A stretch of DNA of 64,000 nucleotides from assembly GCA_028871815.1 (NCBI GenBank), contig JAGWMJ010000001.1, forward strand, positions 124,001 to 188,000, given 5' to 3'. A program made the position numbers and the translations under genes. This document shows positions 35,853-44,981 of the stretch, piece after piece. Numbering within the stretch: the first letter of the stretch is position 1; each line of letters starts with the position of its first letter. Below the pieces are notes generated by a model. That model worked only from the letters and a program-made list of their open reading frames with translations. It searched no databases and was not told where the DNA came from. The stretch is from Armatimonadota bacterium. GTDB taxonomy: Bacteria; Armatimonadota; Chthonomonadetes; Chthonomonadales; Chthonomonadaceae.

Positions 35853-36829
35853 CACGCACGCAGGTTGGCGACAGCTGTCCGAACGGAATGGCGGCTGAGA
35901 TCAAGGCGCTTGCGGATGGAGAGCTGCACGGCAGGCGGCAGCGCCGCGCCGAGGCGCACCTTGAGCGATGTGAGGCGTGCCGCAGCTGGGACCAGTGGTT
36001 GCGCATGGCTGCCGTGGAGCTTCGCCGTACGGATACCGAAACCGCTTCCGCCGCGCTCCGAGCCCGCATTATTGCGGCCGCCCGCTCGCACCCGGCTGAG
36101 CGGCTTGCCGTGCAGCCGCGCCGTCGCGCGCTGCTTGCGGGCGCCGGCCTTGTGCTGGCAGCGGCCGCTGCTGTCGCTGCGCCTGGTTTAATCCATCGGC
36201 TGGCGCAGCGAACCCTGCCTGCGCACCGCACCGCAGCGCCGACCTCGCCGCTGCCGCCGGTGCGGGTTGCGCTCCCGTCGCGTGTTCCGCAGACGCCAAC
36301 GGCCCTCAGTCCGGATGAGGTCGCCGTCAACCGCGAAGCCGAGCGCCTGTACCGAGCGCGTATGCAGGCAGCCGCGCAAGCGGCAAACTCCGCAAGTCGC
36401 CCCGCGCCTCACCGTTACGCTTTTTCTGTACCGGTCTCCAGCGGCTCCGACGCTCGCGCCGCGCTCTTGGGCTGGGCAGCGCAAAGTGGGGCGCGGCTTG
36501 AGAGCATCCACTTCCAGCCGGCACGTCCGGCGGCATTGAACAGCGGAGGCATTGGTGCTCCGGCCGATATTCGGGTTCTAATGCGCACAAGCACGCGGCG
36601 ACTGCCGCAACTCCGGAAGTTGCTGGGGCAGCTTACGTTACCGGCGGCCGCGCCCGACAGCGCATCCCGTCCGCCGGTTTCGCCGGGACCGGCCCCCACG
36701 GCCGTCGTGGAGATTCCGCCGCCACACAGCGTAAAGGCGGCCGCTGTAGCCGCTGCACCGCGAGCGGGCGGGGGCCCGCCGATACGGGTCCTGGTAATCC
36801 TTCGCTTGCCGGTCGCGCCGGGCAAATAA
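35849..36829 (+). CDS. Transmembrane anti-sigma factor with HxxxCxxC zinc finger
   Basis: 326 residues. The N-terminal cytoplasmic anti-sigma domain has the ZAS motif His37-x3-Cys41-x2-Cys44 in HLERCEACRSW. A single TM helix follows (RRRALLAGAGLVLAAAAAVA, ~91-110), then a Pro/Ala-rich periplasmic stalk and a ~90-residue domain (YAFSVPVSSGSDARAALLGW, then GARLESIHF and DIRVLMRTSTRRLPQLRKLL), followed by another Pro-rich tail. The periplasmic domain presumably senses the signal or is a target of regulated proteolysis. It is coupled to the sigma gene by an ATGA overlap. Confidence 0.88.
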   Translation: MTRTQVGDSCPNGMAAEIKALADGELHGRRQRRAEAHLERCEACRSWDQWLRMAAVELRRTDTETASAALRARIIAAARSHPAERLAVQPRRRALLAGAGLVLAAAAAVAAPGLIHRLAQRTLPAHRTAAPTSPLPPVRVALPSRVPQTPTALSPDEVAVNREAERLYRARMQAAAQAANSASRPAPHRYAFSVPVSSGSDARAALLGWAAQSGARLESIHFQPARPAALNSGGIGAPADIRVLMRTSTRRLPQLRKLLGQLTLPAAAPDSASRPPVSPGPAPTAVVEIPPPHSVKAAAVAAAPRAGGGPPIRVLVILRLPVAPGK

Positions 36830-37092
36830 CGGCGCCAGGATGGAGCATCCCGGCACGCGATTGGAGGCGGCCGGTGCATGCGGGCCGCCACGGCAACATT
36901 TCAGACCGGGTACATAGGTAGCAGCCTGGCTCTGTTGCTTGCGCAGCGCCGATGTACCGAGCTCCTCACCGGCGCGGAAGTAGAAAGGCTACGCAGCGCG
37001 ATCGCGTTGAGACCGCGGGCAGGGGACCTAAGGCAAAGCTGCCGGCGCTGAGGCGAACCGGATGCGCCGGCAAAACAAAGTGCGGTGAGTCG

Positions 37093-37908
37093 TCAGTCCG
37101 CCGATTTGGGCGGACTGTGGATGGTGGTCGCCGGCGCGGCATCGCCGGCGGCTTTCTGCCGCGGCTGCCGCTGGAGCACACCGATTTTGCGCAGGATGCC
37201 GGCGACCGGGTCGAAATAGCTATCCACCACGCGCTCCTTCATCGGGATAATCGCGTTGTCGGTAATGTGGATATGTTCGGGACATACCTCCGTGCAGCAC
37301 TTTGTGATGTTGCAGTAGGCCACGCCCGCCTCGTTGTGCAGCTGCTGCCGGCGGTCCAGTGTATCCATCGGGTGCATTTCAAGCCCTGCGATACGACACA
37401 TCTGCCGAGGGCCAAAGAAGGCGTCGGTGCGCTGATGTTCACGCAGCACATGGCAGACATCCTGGCATAGGAAGCACTCAATACACTTGCGAAACTCCTG
37501 AACGCGCTCCACATCTTCCTGCTGCAGATCGAACGGCGCACCGCCTCGCGCCGGGTCGGGCCGCAGCGGAGGGATGCGGGCGTTTACCCGATAGTTCCAG
37601 CTTACATCGGTAACAAGGTCCCTCACGTGAGGAAAAGTGCGCATCGGCCCGACCGCGATGTCGCCTTCCGGAAAAAGATCGACGCGTGTTTTACACAGCA
37701 GCCCAGGCACGCCGTTGATCTCAGCGCTGCAGCTTCCGCACTTTGCCGCTTTGCAGTTCCAGCGGCATGCCAGCGTGCCATCCGTATGCGCCTGGATGTA
37801 GTGTATCGCATCCAACACCACCATGCCGGGTGTTACCGGCACCTCGTAGTCTGTGAGGCTGCCGACGCCGTGCGCGCCGCGAAACACGTGGAGGGTTATC
37901 GATTCCAT
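37093..37908 (-). CDS. sdhB: Succinate dehydrogenase/fumarate reductase iron-sulfur subunit
   Basis: 271 residues from the ATG at 37908 (an ATG at 37923 is an alternative). The [2Fe-2S] ligands lie in NCKAAKCGSCSAE and GLLCK (Cys52, 57, 60, 72). The C-terminal ferredoxin domain has CIECFLCQDVCHV and KCCTEVCPEHI for the [4Fe-4S] and [3Fe-4S] clusters. It carries electrons from the flavoprotein to quinone at the membrane subunit. It is the last gene of sdhCAB, 28 bases after sdhA. Its Pro/Ala-rich C-terminal tail is longer than usual. Confidence 0.95.
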   Translation of the reverse strand: MESITLHVFRGAHGVGSLTDYEVPVTPGMVVLDAIHYIQAHTDGTLACRWNCKAAKCGSCSAEINGVPGLLCKTRVDLFPEGDIAVGPMRTFPHVRDLVTDVSWNYRVNARIPPLRPDPARGGAPFDLQQEDVERVQEFRKCIECFLCQDVCHVLREHQRTDAFFGPRQMCRIAGLEMHPMDTLDRRQQLHNEAGVAYCNITKCCTEVCPEHIHITDNAIIPMKERVVDSYFDPVAGILRKIGVLQRQPRQKAAGDAAPATTIHSPPKSAD

Positions 37909-37936
37909 GAATATCCCTTTCAAACGGTCCGGTGTT

Positions 37937-39751
37937 TCAATGTTCCTGAAACAGCGCCTTCAGATGCTCCGGCATTGCAGGCAGCGGCGACTCGACAACG
38001 GCGGGCTGACCATCGCGCCGGTGGACGACCAGGTTTTTGGTCCCCCATCCTGCGTCGTCGCGTTCGGGGAAGTCGATTCGCCACTGTGCGCCCCGGCTCT
38101 CTTTGCGCTCCAGCGCACAGAGCACGATGATCTCAGAGACGGTGAGCATCGAGACCAGATCTCTGGTGGCATGCCACCCCGGGTTGTACTCACGGCCACC
38201 GGGGGCAGCCAGTCCCTCGGCTCTTTTCTGAAGCTCGCGGACTTTGTCCAGAGCGATCTTCAATCCGGCTTCCTCCCGTGCGATCATAGCGTTTTGCTGC
38301 ATCGTCTCCTGGAGTTCCGCGTGCAGTGCGTACGGGCTTTCGCCTCCAGACTTACCGAGCGGCTTCAGCATCTGCTCCTGTCCATCGGCGATCTGGGCGG
38401 GATCCAGTTCCGCCAGACTCTTTCCGGCGGCCCATGCAGCCGCTCCATCGCCCGCGCGCCGGCCAAAGACCAGTATGTCGGAGAGCGAGTTCCCGCCCAG
38501 GCGGTTGGCGCCGTGAAGGCCGCCGGCTACCTCACCGGCAGCGAAGAGCCCGGGAACGGTGGCAGCGGCGGTTTCCGGATCGACCCGAATGCCTCCCATG
38601 GTGTAGTGGACCGTTGGATATACTTCCATAGGTTCCACGGTGATATCCACGTCACCCAACGCGTGAAACTGGTCGTACATGCTGGGCAGCTTCGCCTTGA
38701 TATACTCGGCGCCGCGCTGCGAAACATCCAGGAAGACCCCACCATGTTCACAGCCGTTGCCCGCCTTCACCTCTCGATAGATGGCGCGTGAGACCACATC
38801 GCGGGGTAGAAGCTCGGGCGGACGACGGAACCGTTTCTTATCGTCGAGCCACCCGGCCGCCTCCTGCTCACTCTCGGCAAACTGGCCGCGATAGAGCTCG
38901 GGCATATACTCCGGCTTGAACATAAAGCGCTCACCGCGGCTGTTGCGCAAAATGCCGCCCTCGCCCCGCACGCCTTCGGTGACAAGGATGCCGCGCATGC
39001 CGGGCGGCCATATCATGCCGGTGGGGTGAAACTGCATCATCTCCATGTCGATGAGTTCGGCCCCTGCCTCGTACGCCAGGGTTACTCCGTCGCCGGTACC
39101 TTCCCACGAGTTACTGGTGAAGCGGAACATCCGGCCCCATCCACCGGTAGCCAACACAACTGCTTTAGCGCGAAAGGTTACAAAGCGCCCGGTTTCGCGG
39201 TGGTAACCGAGGGCGCCAACAACCACCCCGCCGGCGGTGAGCAGACGAACCAGCGTCACCTCCATGTGGACGTCCATGCCCGCGCCGACGGCTTTATCCT
39301 GCACGGTGCGAATCAACTCAAGGCCGGTGCGGTCACCTACGTGATTCAGGCGCCGGTACTTGTGTCCTCCGAACGGACGCTGCGCAATGCGGCCTTCCGG
39401 CGTACGATCGAATACCGCGCCGTACTGCTCCAGCTCAAAGACGCGGTCGATGGCTTCATGGGCAAATATCTCCACCATCCGCCAATTGTTCAGGAACGCG
39501 CCGCCCTTCATCGTGTCGACGAAGTGCGTCTCCCATCCATCGGGTTCCAACTCCCCGTCGCTGGAAACCATGTTGCCCAGCGCCGCGGCAACTCCGCCTT
39601 CGGCCATCACGGTGTGCGCTTTTCCCAAAAGCGATTTGCAAACCACACCAACCCGGCAACCGGCCTCGCGCGCGGCGATGACGGCTCGCAGCCCGGCGCC
39701 ACCGGCGCCCACCACCAGAATGTCGTAATCAAACGCTTCGCATGGTTCCAT
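37937..39751 (-). CDS. sdhA: Succinate dehydrogenase/fumarate reductase flavoprotein subunit
   Basis: 604 residues from the ATG at 39751, because the GXGXXG FAD motif (YDILVVGAGGAGLRAVIA) starts a few residues later; the frame is open to 39841 but would overlap sdhC. The covalent-FAD His region is in LLGKAHTVMAEGG. Substrate and catalytic motifs are HPTGMIWPPGMRG, VRGEGGILRNSRGERFM, PRDVVSRAI, VHYTMGGI, and HGANRLGGNSLSD. It oxidises succinate to fumarate in the TCA cycle; fumC is at 56 kb. It starts 5 bases after the sdhC stop. Confidence 0.97.
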   Translation of the reverse strand: MEPCEAFDYDILVVGAGGAGLRAVIAAREAGCRVGVVCKSLLGKAHTVMAEGGVAAALGNMVSSDGELEPDGWETHFVDTMKGGAFLNNWRMVEIFAHEAIDRVFELEQYGAVFDRTPEGRIAQRPFGGHKYRRLNHVGDRTGLELIRTVQDKAVGAGMDVHMEVTLVRLLTAGGVVVGALGYHRETGRFVTFRAKAVVLATGGWGRMFRFTSNSWEGTGDGVTLAYEAGAELIDMEMMQFHPTGMIWPPGMRGILVTEGVRGEGGILRNSRGERFMFKPEYMPELYRGQFAESEQEAAGWLDDKKRFRRPPELLPRDVVSRAIYREVKAGNGCEHGGVFLDVSQRGAEYIKAKLPSMYDQFHALGDVDITVEPMEVYPTVHYTMGGIRVDPETAAATVPGLFAAGEVAGGLHGANRLGGNSLSDILVFGRRAGDGAAAWAAGKSLAELDPAQIADGQEQMLKPLGKSGGESPYALHAELQETMQQNAMIAREEAGLKIALDKVRELQKRAEGLAAPGGREYNPGWHATRDLVSMLTVSEIIVLCALERKESRGAQWRIDFPERDDAGWGTKNLVVHRRDGQPAVVESPLPAMPEHLKALFQEH

Positions 39752-39756
39752 ATTGG

Positions 39757-40629
39757 CTAGAAGAACCTTATGTCGATAATGTGGCCCGTGCACACCAGCC
39801 AGATGTACAGGTCTGCCACGCCTACGGATACCAGGCTCCACATGGCAAATCGGCCGTGGCGCTCATTGAGAAAAGTCACCTTCTTCCACAGCCCGTGCCG
39901 TGTGTGGTTGGTGAGCTGGCACGAGAAGCAGTTGATGTTTCCGCCGATGAGGTGCCGCCAGGAGTGGCAGCCGAAAGTGTAGCCGCTCAGGAGGACGATG
40001 TTGGCGAGGAGCACCAGCGAGCCAACCCCGACGCCGAAGTGCAGGCCGCCGTTTGGGCCGGCGAAGATAAAGCCGTCCAGGGCGTCCTTCCACAGGATCA
40101 CAATGAAAACAACGGCTGCGTAGAAGGCGAAGCGGTGAAAGTTCTGGGCGATCAGCGGGAAGAACCGCTCGCCGGTGTACCGCTTGAACCTGCGCTTTCT
40201 CAGCGGCTCGGGCTCGGAGATCGCGCAACCGGCGGGATCGAGCAGGTAGGCGCGGTAGATCGAGCGCCGGTAGTAGTAGCAGCTCAACCGGAACGACAGC
40301 GGGAAGATGAGGATGAGCAGCGCGGGCGAGATGCCGAATCCGGCAAGGTGCCACGGCAGGTGGATCGTGGGCGAATAGAACGGCGAAAGGTAGTGGCTAA
40401 AGCCGGCGAACACATGGCGGAGCGAGTAAGAGGCCACCTGCATCTGGCCATCCGAGGGCTGGGTTCCGGTGGCGTAAAAATTATTCTGAAAGGCGCGGAA
40501 CGTGGTCCACACGCCGAATAAGCTGAATGCACAGAAGAACCAGAGTGTGCCGCCCCACCAATTGTCTTTCCGCTGGAGCGCATCGACAGGGCCCGCGGAG
40601 GCGGTATCCGGTACGGAAACGTCGCTCAT
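39757..40629 (-). CDS. sdhC: Succinate dehydrogenase membrane anchor/cytochrome b subunit
   Basis: 290 residues from the ATG at 40629, preceded by GAGGAG at 5 bases. About five TM helices: WWGGTLWFFCAFSLFGVW, LAGFGISPALLILIFPLSF, FYAAVVFIVILWKDAL, GVGSLVLLANIVLLSGYTF, and WSLVSVGVADLYIWLV. Several conserved-looking His residues (SLRHVFAGFSHYL, NFHRFAF, FGCHSWRHL) could ligate heme b. The long single-subunit anchor is like the forms in Actinobacteria and some Bacteroidota rather than the split SdhC/SdhD of Proteobacteria. First gene of sdhCAB, divergent from a LysR gene. Confidence 0.88.
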   Translation of the reverse strand: MSDVSVPDTASAGPVDALQRKDNWWGGTLWFFCAFSLFGVWTTFRAFQNNFYATGTQPSDGQMQVASYSLRHVFAGFSHYLSPFYSPTIHLPWHLAGFGISPALLILIFPLSFRLSCYYYRRSIYRAYLLDPAGCAISEPEPLRKRRFKRYTGERFFPLIAQNFHRFAFYAAVVFIVILWKDALDGFIFAGPNGGLHFGVGVGSLVLLANIVLLSGYTFGCHSWRHLIGGNINCFSCQLTNHTRHGLWKKVTFLNERHGRFAMWSLVSVGVADLYIWLVCTGHIIDIRFF

Positions 40630-40742
40630 AGCATCTCCTCGCCGAGCAAACACGGCCGCAGCGCGCTTGGGCGCGCCTCATAATACTCTATGCACGCGCG
40701 GTATGCTATTCTATTTCGTCATATCAGTTATTAGTGCGCCTA

Positions 40743-41648
40743 ATGGAATTACGCGATCTCAAACTTTTTTGCAAGCTGGTGGAGACGCGGTCGTTTACTA
40801 AAACGGCCGCTGCCAGCTGCGTCACGCAGTCGGCGGTCAGCCAGCGAATCCAGGCGTTGGAAGAGGAGCTGAAGCAGGCTCTGCTCATACGGCGTCGTGG
40901 ACGTGGGGCGGTCGGCATCACCGACGCCGGGCAGGCGCTGTACGATGATGCATCGCACGTGGTAGCCGGCGCCGAGCAGATTCTCGAACGGTTCAGGTCG
41001 AGCGACTCGCTGGGATCATCACAGATTCGCGTCGCCACGGTCTATTCCGTTGGGCTGCACGCTCTGCCTCCACGCATCAAGCCGTTTCTGCTGCGCAATC
41101 CCGATCTGAAGCTGCATCTGGAGTACAGCCGGACGGACCGGGTTTACGAAGCGGTGTTGGCCGGCAGCACCGACGTGGGAATCGTAGCGTGTCCGTCGGC
41201 ACGACAAGGCGTGGAAATCCGCTCGTTCGGCCTCGAAGAGATGGCGCTGGTCTGCCCGCCGGAGCATGAGCTTTCGCATCGCCACCACGTTGGGCTCTCG
41301 GACCTCGGGGGTCGGGCCTATGTGGCCTTTGCCGCCGATATTCCCACGAGGCGCCTGGTGGATGAGCGGCTTGCCGCCGCGGGGGTTCTTGTGAAGGTTG
41401 TGGCGGAGCTGGAGAATGTGGAGACGATCAAGAACCTCATTGAGATCGGCGCGGGAGTGGCGCTCCTGCCGGAAGTTACGGTGCGGCGCGAGGTTCGCGC
41501 AGGTGATCTGTGCCTGGTACCGCTGGCGGAAACCGATCGCTTTGCCCGTCCGACCGGTGCGCTGCTGCTGGCCTCCCGTTTTCGCAGCCGTGCAGTACAG
41601 GCCTTTCTGAAGGAGGTCTGTTCGCAGCAGCCGGCTCTACCGGATTGA
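40743..41648 (+). CDS. LysR-family transcriptional regulator
   Basis: 301 residues from the ATG at 40743 (a GTG at 40734 is in frame). The N-terminal winged HTH reads LRDLKLFCKLVETRSFTKTA and ASCVTQSAVSQRIQALEEEL. The effector-binding domain begins near residue 90 (IRVATVYSVGLHALPPRIK). It is divergent from sdhC with 113 bases between the start codons. LysR regulators usually control the divergent neighbour, so sdhCAB is the first candidate target. A candidate -10 (TATTCT, 40707-40712) precedes it. The inducer is unknown. Confidence 0.93.
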   Translation: MELRDLKLFCKLVETRSFTKTAAASCVTQSAVSQRIQALEEELKQALLIRRRGRGAVGITDAGQALYDDASHVVAGAEQILERFRSSDSLGSSQIRVATVYSVGLHALPPRIKPFLLRNPDLKLHLEYSRTDRVYEAVLAGSTDVGIVACPSARQGVEIRSFGLEEMALVCPPEHELSHRHHVGLSDLGGRAYVAFAADIPTRRLVDERLAAAGVLVKVVAELENVETIKNLIEIGAGVALLPEVTVRREVRAGDLCLVPLAETDRFARPTGALLLASRFRSRAVQAFLKEVCSQQPALPD

Positions 41649-41655
41649 CCCGGCC

Positions 41656-42483
41656 CTACAGAAGTCGCGGCCAATCGACCTGTTTGGCATCCATCACCGG
41701 GCCATCCCAGCAGGCGCGGAGCGCCACGCCGGAACTGGAAGCCACCGAACAGGCGTTGCAATAACCGATGCCGCACGGCATCGGCGCGCTTACGGAGACC
41801 TGGCAGGGAACCGCGCGCCGCGCCGCTACTTCCGCCACGGCGGCCAGCATCCGGTTAGGCCCACAAGCGGCAATCCTGGCAGAAGCCGGCGAGCCCTCAT
41901 CGAGCACCTCTTCCAGCACGCGCCGCCACGGGGCCGGATCGTTCTGCGACAGGTCGTCGGTTGCCGAACGCAGCGTCACCGGCATGCTGCCGAATTCCTC
42001 CATTGCCACCAGCGCTTCCAGCGAGCGTGCCGCATTGATGACGACGATGCGGTCCGCAGCGCGGTCCGAACGCGCAGCCAGAAAGTGTAGAGGCGCGGCG
42101 CCGGCGCCGCCGGCCACAAGAATCAGTCGCGTCGTGGCGTCAGGCGGCATCTGGAACGCGCGGCCAAGTGGACCGGTCACAGTGAGCAAAGCGCCCTGTT
42201 CCACCGTGGACAGCGCCGTTGTAAAGGGTCCTCGCGGCGCGTAGCGAATGGCAACCGATCCACGCGATATGTCGCTGTCAAAAATACTGAATGGCCGCCG
42301 GTATGCGCTGCCGTCAGGTTCGAAGCGGTGCAGGACGAGAAACTGACCCGGCAGCGCGGTTGCGGCTATCGCCGGCGCATCCAGCCAGAGCGTGTGGTGT
42401 CCGCGCTCGCCGCTGTTGCTGAGAACGCGGGTTTCCAGGTGATGCCGCTGTGCCGGCCCGCTGCGCCTCTCCGGCTGCGTCAT
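41656..42483 (-). CDS. pyrK: Dihydroorotate dehydrogenase electron transfer subunit (PyrK-like)
   Basis: 275 residues from the ATG at 42483 (20 bases after the stop of the upstream gene). It has a ferredoxin-reductase-like FAD domain with AYRRPFSIFD, an NAD-binding domain beginning LILVAGGAGAAPLHFLAA, and a C-terminal [2Fe-2S] cluster: CGIGYCNACSVA plus RACWDGPVMDAKQVDW, the PyrK signature. PyrK passes electrons from PyrD (class 1B) to NAD+. No pyrD lies next to it, so its partner is either elsewhere or this is a related electron-transfer subunit. It sits in an operon with an oxidoreductase and a metalloprotease gene. Confidence 0.88.
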   Translation of the reverse strand: MTQPERRSGPAQRHHLETRVLSNSGERGHHTLWLDAPAIAATALPGQFLVLHRFEPDGSAYRRPFSIFDSDISRGSVAIRYAPRGPFTTALSTVEQGALLTVTGPLGRAFQMPPDATTRLILVAGGAGAAPLHFLAARSDRAADRIVVINAARSLEALVAMEEFGSMPVTLRSATDDLSQNDPAPWRRVLEEVLDEGSPASARIAACGPNRMLAAVAEVAARRAVPCQVSVSAPMPCGIGYCNACSVASSSGVALRACWDGPVMDAKQVDWPRLL

Positions 42484-42502
42484 GATCCGCCCGAATAGCC
42501 GT

Positions 42503-43738
42503 TCATGGCGGCGTCGAGCCGGCACGGTTGAGCTGCAGCCACTCTCCCCCTGCGTGCTTACCGGCATCCAGGGTGATCATCTGCCAGCCTGGTACTGCGA
42601 CGGCAAGCGACGTCTGGCTGTTGACGTAGAGGCCCTTCACGCCATCCGGCAGCTGCCAATGGCGGATACCCGGCCCTTCACGCACCGCAAACTGACCGGC
42701 CGGCACGTAGACACTGAACTTGAGCCGGGCGCCGGGCGCGATGGTGGCGGGCGGCGTGATGCGCAGCACATTGGCGCCGGCAACGGCGAGTTTGGCGCCA
42801 CGCAGGAAGTCGATGGCATGCGGCTCTGCTTCTTCTCGCGTTGGCGCGGTCAGGGCGAGAGCGTTCAACAGCACCCGGCTGCCATACACCGCATCGATGT
42901 AACAGACCAGCCCGGTGTAGGCATCCATCCCTGCCGCGTCGCGCCGCTGCAGCGTGTGCTCGTCCGGTCCGGTGCGCATTTCATCGCGCAAAAGTGGCGT
43001 CACCTGCTTTTCGAGATAGCCGTTCAGTTGTGCCGGAGTAACAAACGGAATCTGGTCAGCCGGCAGCGCTCCGCTTGCAGCGTCCTGGGCTACCCACATC
43101 AGCAACAGACGCTGGCCGAGGTATCCGTTTGCCCACGCCTCGGGCGATGTGAAGCCGGTAATGCCCGGCAGCGCAAAGTGGCCGTACTCATGCGCGGTCT
43201 CTCGCGCCCACTCGGTAGGCGAGCGCTGGGCGAAGAGGTTGAACAGGTAGATCTGGTCCTTGAACTGCTCGCCACCGGTATCCTGAGCCAGGCCAACCTC
43301 GTCGGCGGCCGTGAGCCAGACGCTCACCGTCGGCTGGTCATCTGGATGATCCATGTGCAGGCGGCGGTAAATCTCGGCGTGGAGCAGCAGCAGCATCCGC
43401 GCGACGCTGTCGGCAATAGCGGCGCCGGAGGCATCGGGTGCGTGCACCACGAACCGCCGTGACCAGGATTGAGTCGCGCCACCGCCCGAATCCGGCTGCG
43501 GAGCGTAGACGCCTATTGCAACATGATACACCTGGCTGTACCGCGCATCCGAGGCCGGCGGCGAGCCCGTATCGGTGATCAGCAGCCCGCCGAAAGCGCC
43601 GGAAATCACGTGGGCTGCCGCGCCGAATCCAGCAAGGTCCGAGTGGGACACCGAGCCGGGGAGCTGCGCCACAACGGCAGATGGCATGGCAAGCGCAGCG
43701 GCCAGCAGTAGGGCTGTAGTCGCCAGACGTGGGTTCAC
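42503..43738 (-). CDS. Secreted putative zinc metalloprotease (HEYGH), unknown family
   Basis: 411 residues with a GTG start at 43738 that overlaps the Gfo/Idh gene stop (GTGA). Signal peptide (TTALLLAAALAMPSAVVAQ). The central motif ARETAHEYGHFALPG gives His183-Glu184-x-x-His187, the gluzincin/metzincin pattern, with Glu200 (TSPEAWANG) as a possible third ligand. The N-terminal half has helical (SVARMLLLLHAEIYRRL) and strand elements; the C-terminal ~80 residues look like a beta-sandwich (ARLKFSVYVPAGQFAVREGP). I do not recognise the family. Protease activity is inferred only from the zinc motif. Confidence 0.65.
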   Translation of the reverse strand: MNPRLATTALLLAAALAMPSAVVAQLPGSVSHSDLAGFGAAAHVISGAFGGLLITDTGSPPASDARYSQVYHVAIGVYAPQPDSGGGATQSWSRRFVVHAPDASGAAIADSVARMLLLLHAEIYRRLHMDHPDDQPTVSVWLTAADEVGLAQDTGGEQFKDQIYLFNLFAQRSPTEWARETAHEYGHFALPGITGFTSPEAWANGYLGQRLLLMWVAQDAASGALPADQIPFVTPAQLNGYLEKQVTPLLRDEMRTGPDEHTLQRRDAAGMDAYTGLVCYIDAVYGSRVLLNALALTAPTREEAEPHAIDFLRGAKLAVAGANVLRITPPATIAPGARLKFSVYVPAGQFAVREGPGIRHWQLPDGVKGLYVNSQTSLAVAVPGWQMITLDAGKHAGGEWLQLNRAGSTPP

Positions 43739-44808
43739 GTCGCGGCCGAACCGAAATCTGGAACGGGCATCGATTCGCCTCCGCGCAGCGCCGATTGGTG
43801 CGCCACGATGCCGGGAGCCGTGCAGGCCACCGCCTCATACACGTCGATCAGTGGGCGGCGGCCCTCGATGAGCGCGCTGATGAACTCGTGCGTGAGGTGT
43901 GGATGCGATCCGCCATGCCCGCTGTCGTGTCGCAGCGGCGCCGGCAGCCGGTCATAGAAATCCGGCACCGTCACCGCAGAGGCCTCGCGTCCAACGCAGC
44001 AGGTTGATGGCTGGCCGGTTGGTGAGGCCATTAACAACGACAACTGGTCTCCAAACCATGTGGCGCGCTCCACTTCCGGGTGACCCAGGTGCCAGCCGAC
44101 GATCATCCGCGCGGCATGTCCACGATCGGTTTCAAACAGCGCCACCTCATTCCAGAATGGGTTGTTGTAGGCGTTATCGGCCAGTATTGGGCTGTCATCG
44201 CCCCAACCGATGCACTGCACGCGCGACAGGCGTTCACCCGTGACGCACACCAGGAATGCTGTTGAGTGCGTTGGATAGTGCATCGGCGGGAGACCATATC
44301 GCCAGCTGCGTTCGCCTTGCGACCACATGTACTGCTGCTCCAGCCCTTCGTGCCAGTACTCGCCTTCCACGTAGAAGATCTCGCCGAACTTCCCCTCCCG
44401 GTACCAGTCGCGGGCCAGAATCACCTCACGACGATAGCAGCTCGTCTCGGCCATCATGTATGTGAGGCCGGTCTCGCGCACGGTGTCTACCAGCTCCTCG
44501 CACTCCTCCAGACTGAAGGCCGCCGGCACAGCGCACATCACGTGCTTGCCCGCCTTGAGCGCCTGAACCGCGTGCGGCCCATGCATCGGCGCGGGCGTGA
44601 AGATTGCCACGGCGTCTACGCCGCGATCTGCAAGCAGCGCTTCCATGGACCGGAACGGCCGGGCGCCGGGAAACTGCGCCTGCAGGAGGGCGAGACGGTC
44701 CTCCCGCTGCTCGGCGATTGCCGCCACGACGCAATCGGGATGCTCGTGAAACGAGAACTCACGGGCGAATCCGCCTCCTACGATTCCGATGTTTATTGGT
44801 CTGGACAT
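43735..44808 (-). CDS. Gfo/Idh/MocA-family NAD(P)-dependent oxidoreductase
   Basis: 357 residues from the ATG at 44808; the open frame upstream to 45021 overlaps the divergent mrp gene and is discarded. The Rossmann N-terminus reads INIGIVGGGFAREFSFHEHP. The second half of the nucleotide-binding fold has AIFTPAPMHGPHAVQALKAG, and KHVMCAVPAAF replaces the usual EKP motif (EKPxA), an unusual substitution of the catalytic-Lys motif. The C-terminal domain has YWHEGLEQQYMW. Probably acts on a sugar or inositol derivative if active. First gene of an operon with the HEYGH protein and PyrK. Confidence 0.87.
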   Translation of the reverse strand: MSRPINIGIVGGGFAREFSFHEHPDCVVAAIAEQREDRLALLQAQFPGARPFRSMEALLADRGVDAVAIFTPAPMHGPHAVQALKAGKHVMCAVPAAFSLEECEELVDTVRETGLTYMMAETSCYRREVILARDWYREGKFGEIFYVEGEYWHEGLEQQYMWSQGERSWRYGLPPMHYPTHSTAFLVCVTGERLSRVQCIGWGDDSPILADNAYNNPFWNEVALFETDRGHAARMIVGWHLGHPEVERATWFGDQLSLLMASPTGQPSTCCVGREASAVTVPDFYDRLPAPLRHDSGHGGSHPHLTHEFISALIEGRRPLIDVYEAVACTAPGIVAHQSALRGGESMPVPDFGSAAT

Positions 44809-44923
44809 AATGGGCGTTTCAGTGTACACCGCAGTTGGAGAATGCGGCGCGCAGCGGTTTCTATTCGCGCCGCATACCCTCCGGCCGCGGTACGGCGCAA
44901 GGGCGCGGCGGCCAGGCGCTGGG

Positions 44924-44929
44924 TACAAT
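44924..44929 (+). promoter_or_regulatory. Candidate -10 element (TACAAT) for mrp
   Basis: GGGTACAAT lies 52 bases before the mrp ATG, leaving a leader of about 46 bases. It lies in the divergent region between the Gfo/Idh gene and mrp. No -35 consensus is obvious. Confidence 0.45.
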
Positions 44930-44981
44930 GACGTGCGGTGCATGCTGAGCCACGAAGCCGGCAGCCGGGAGCGACGCGAAC

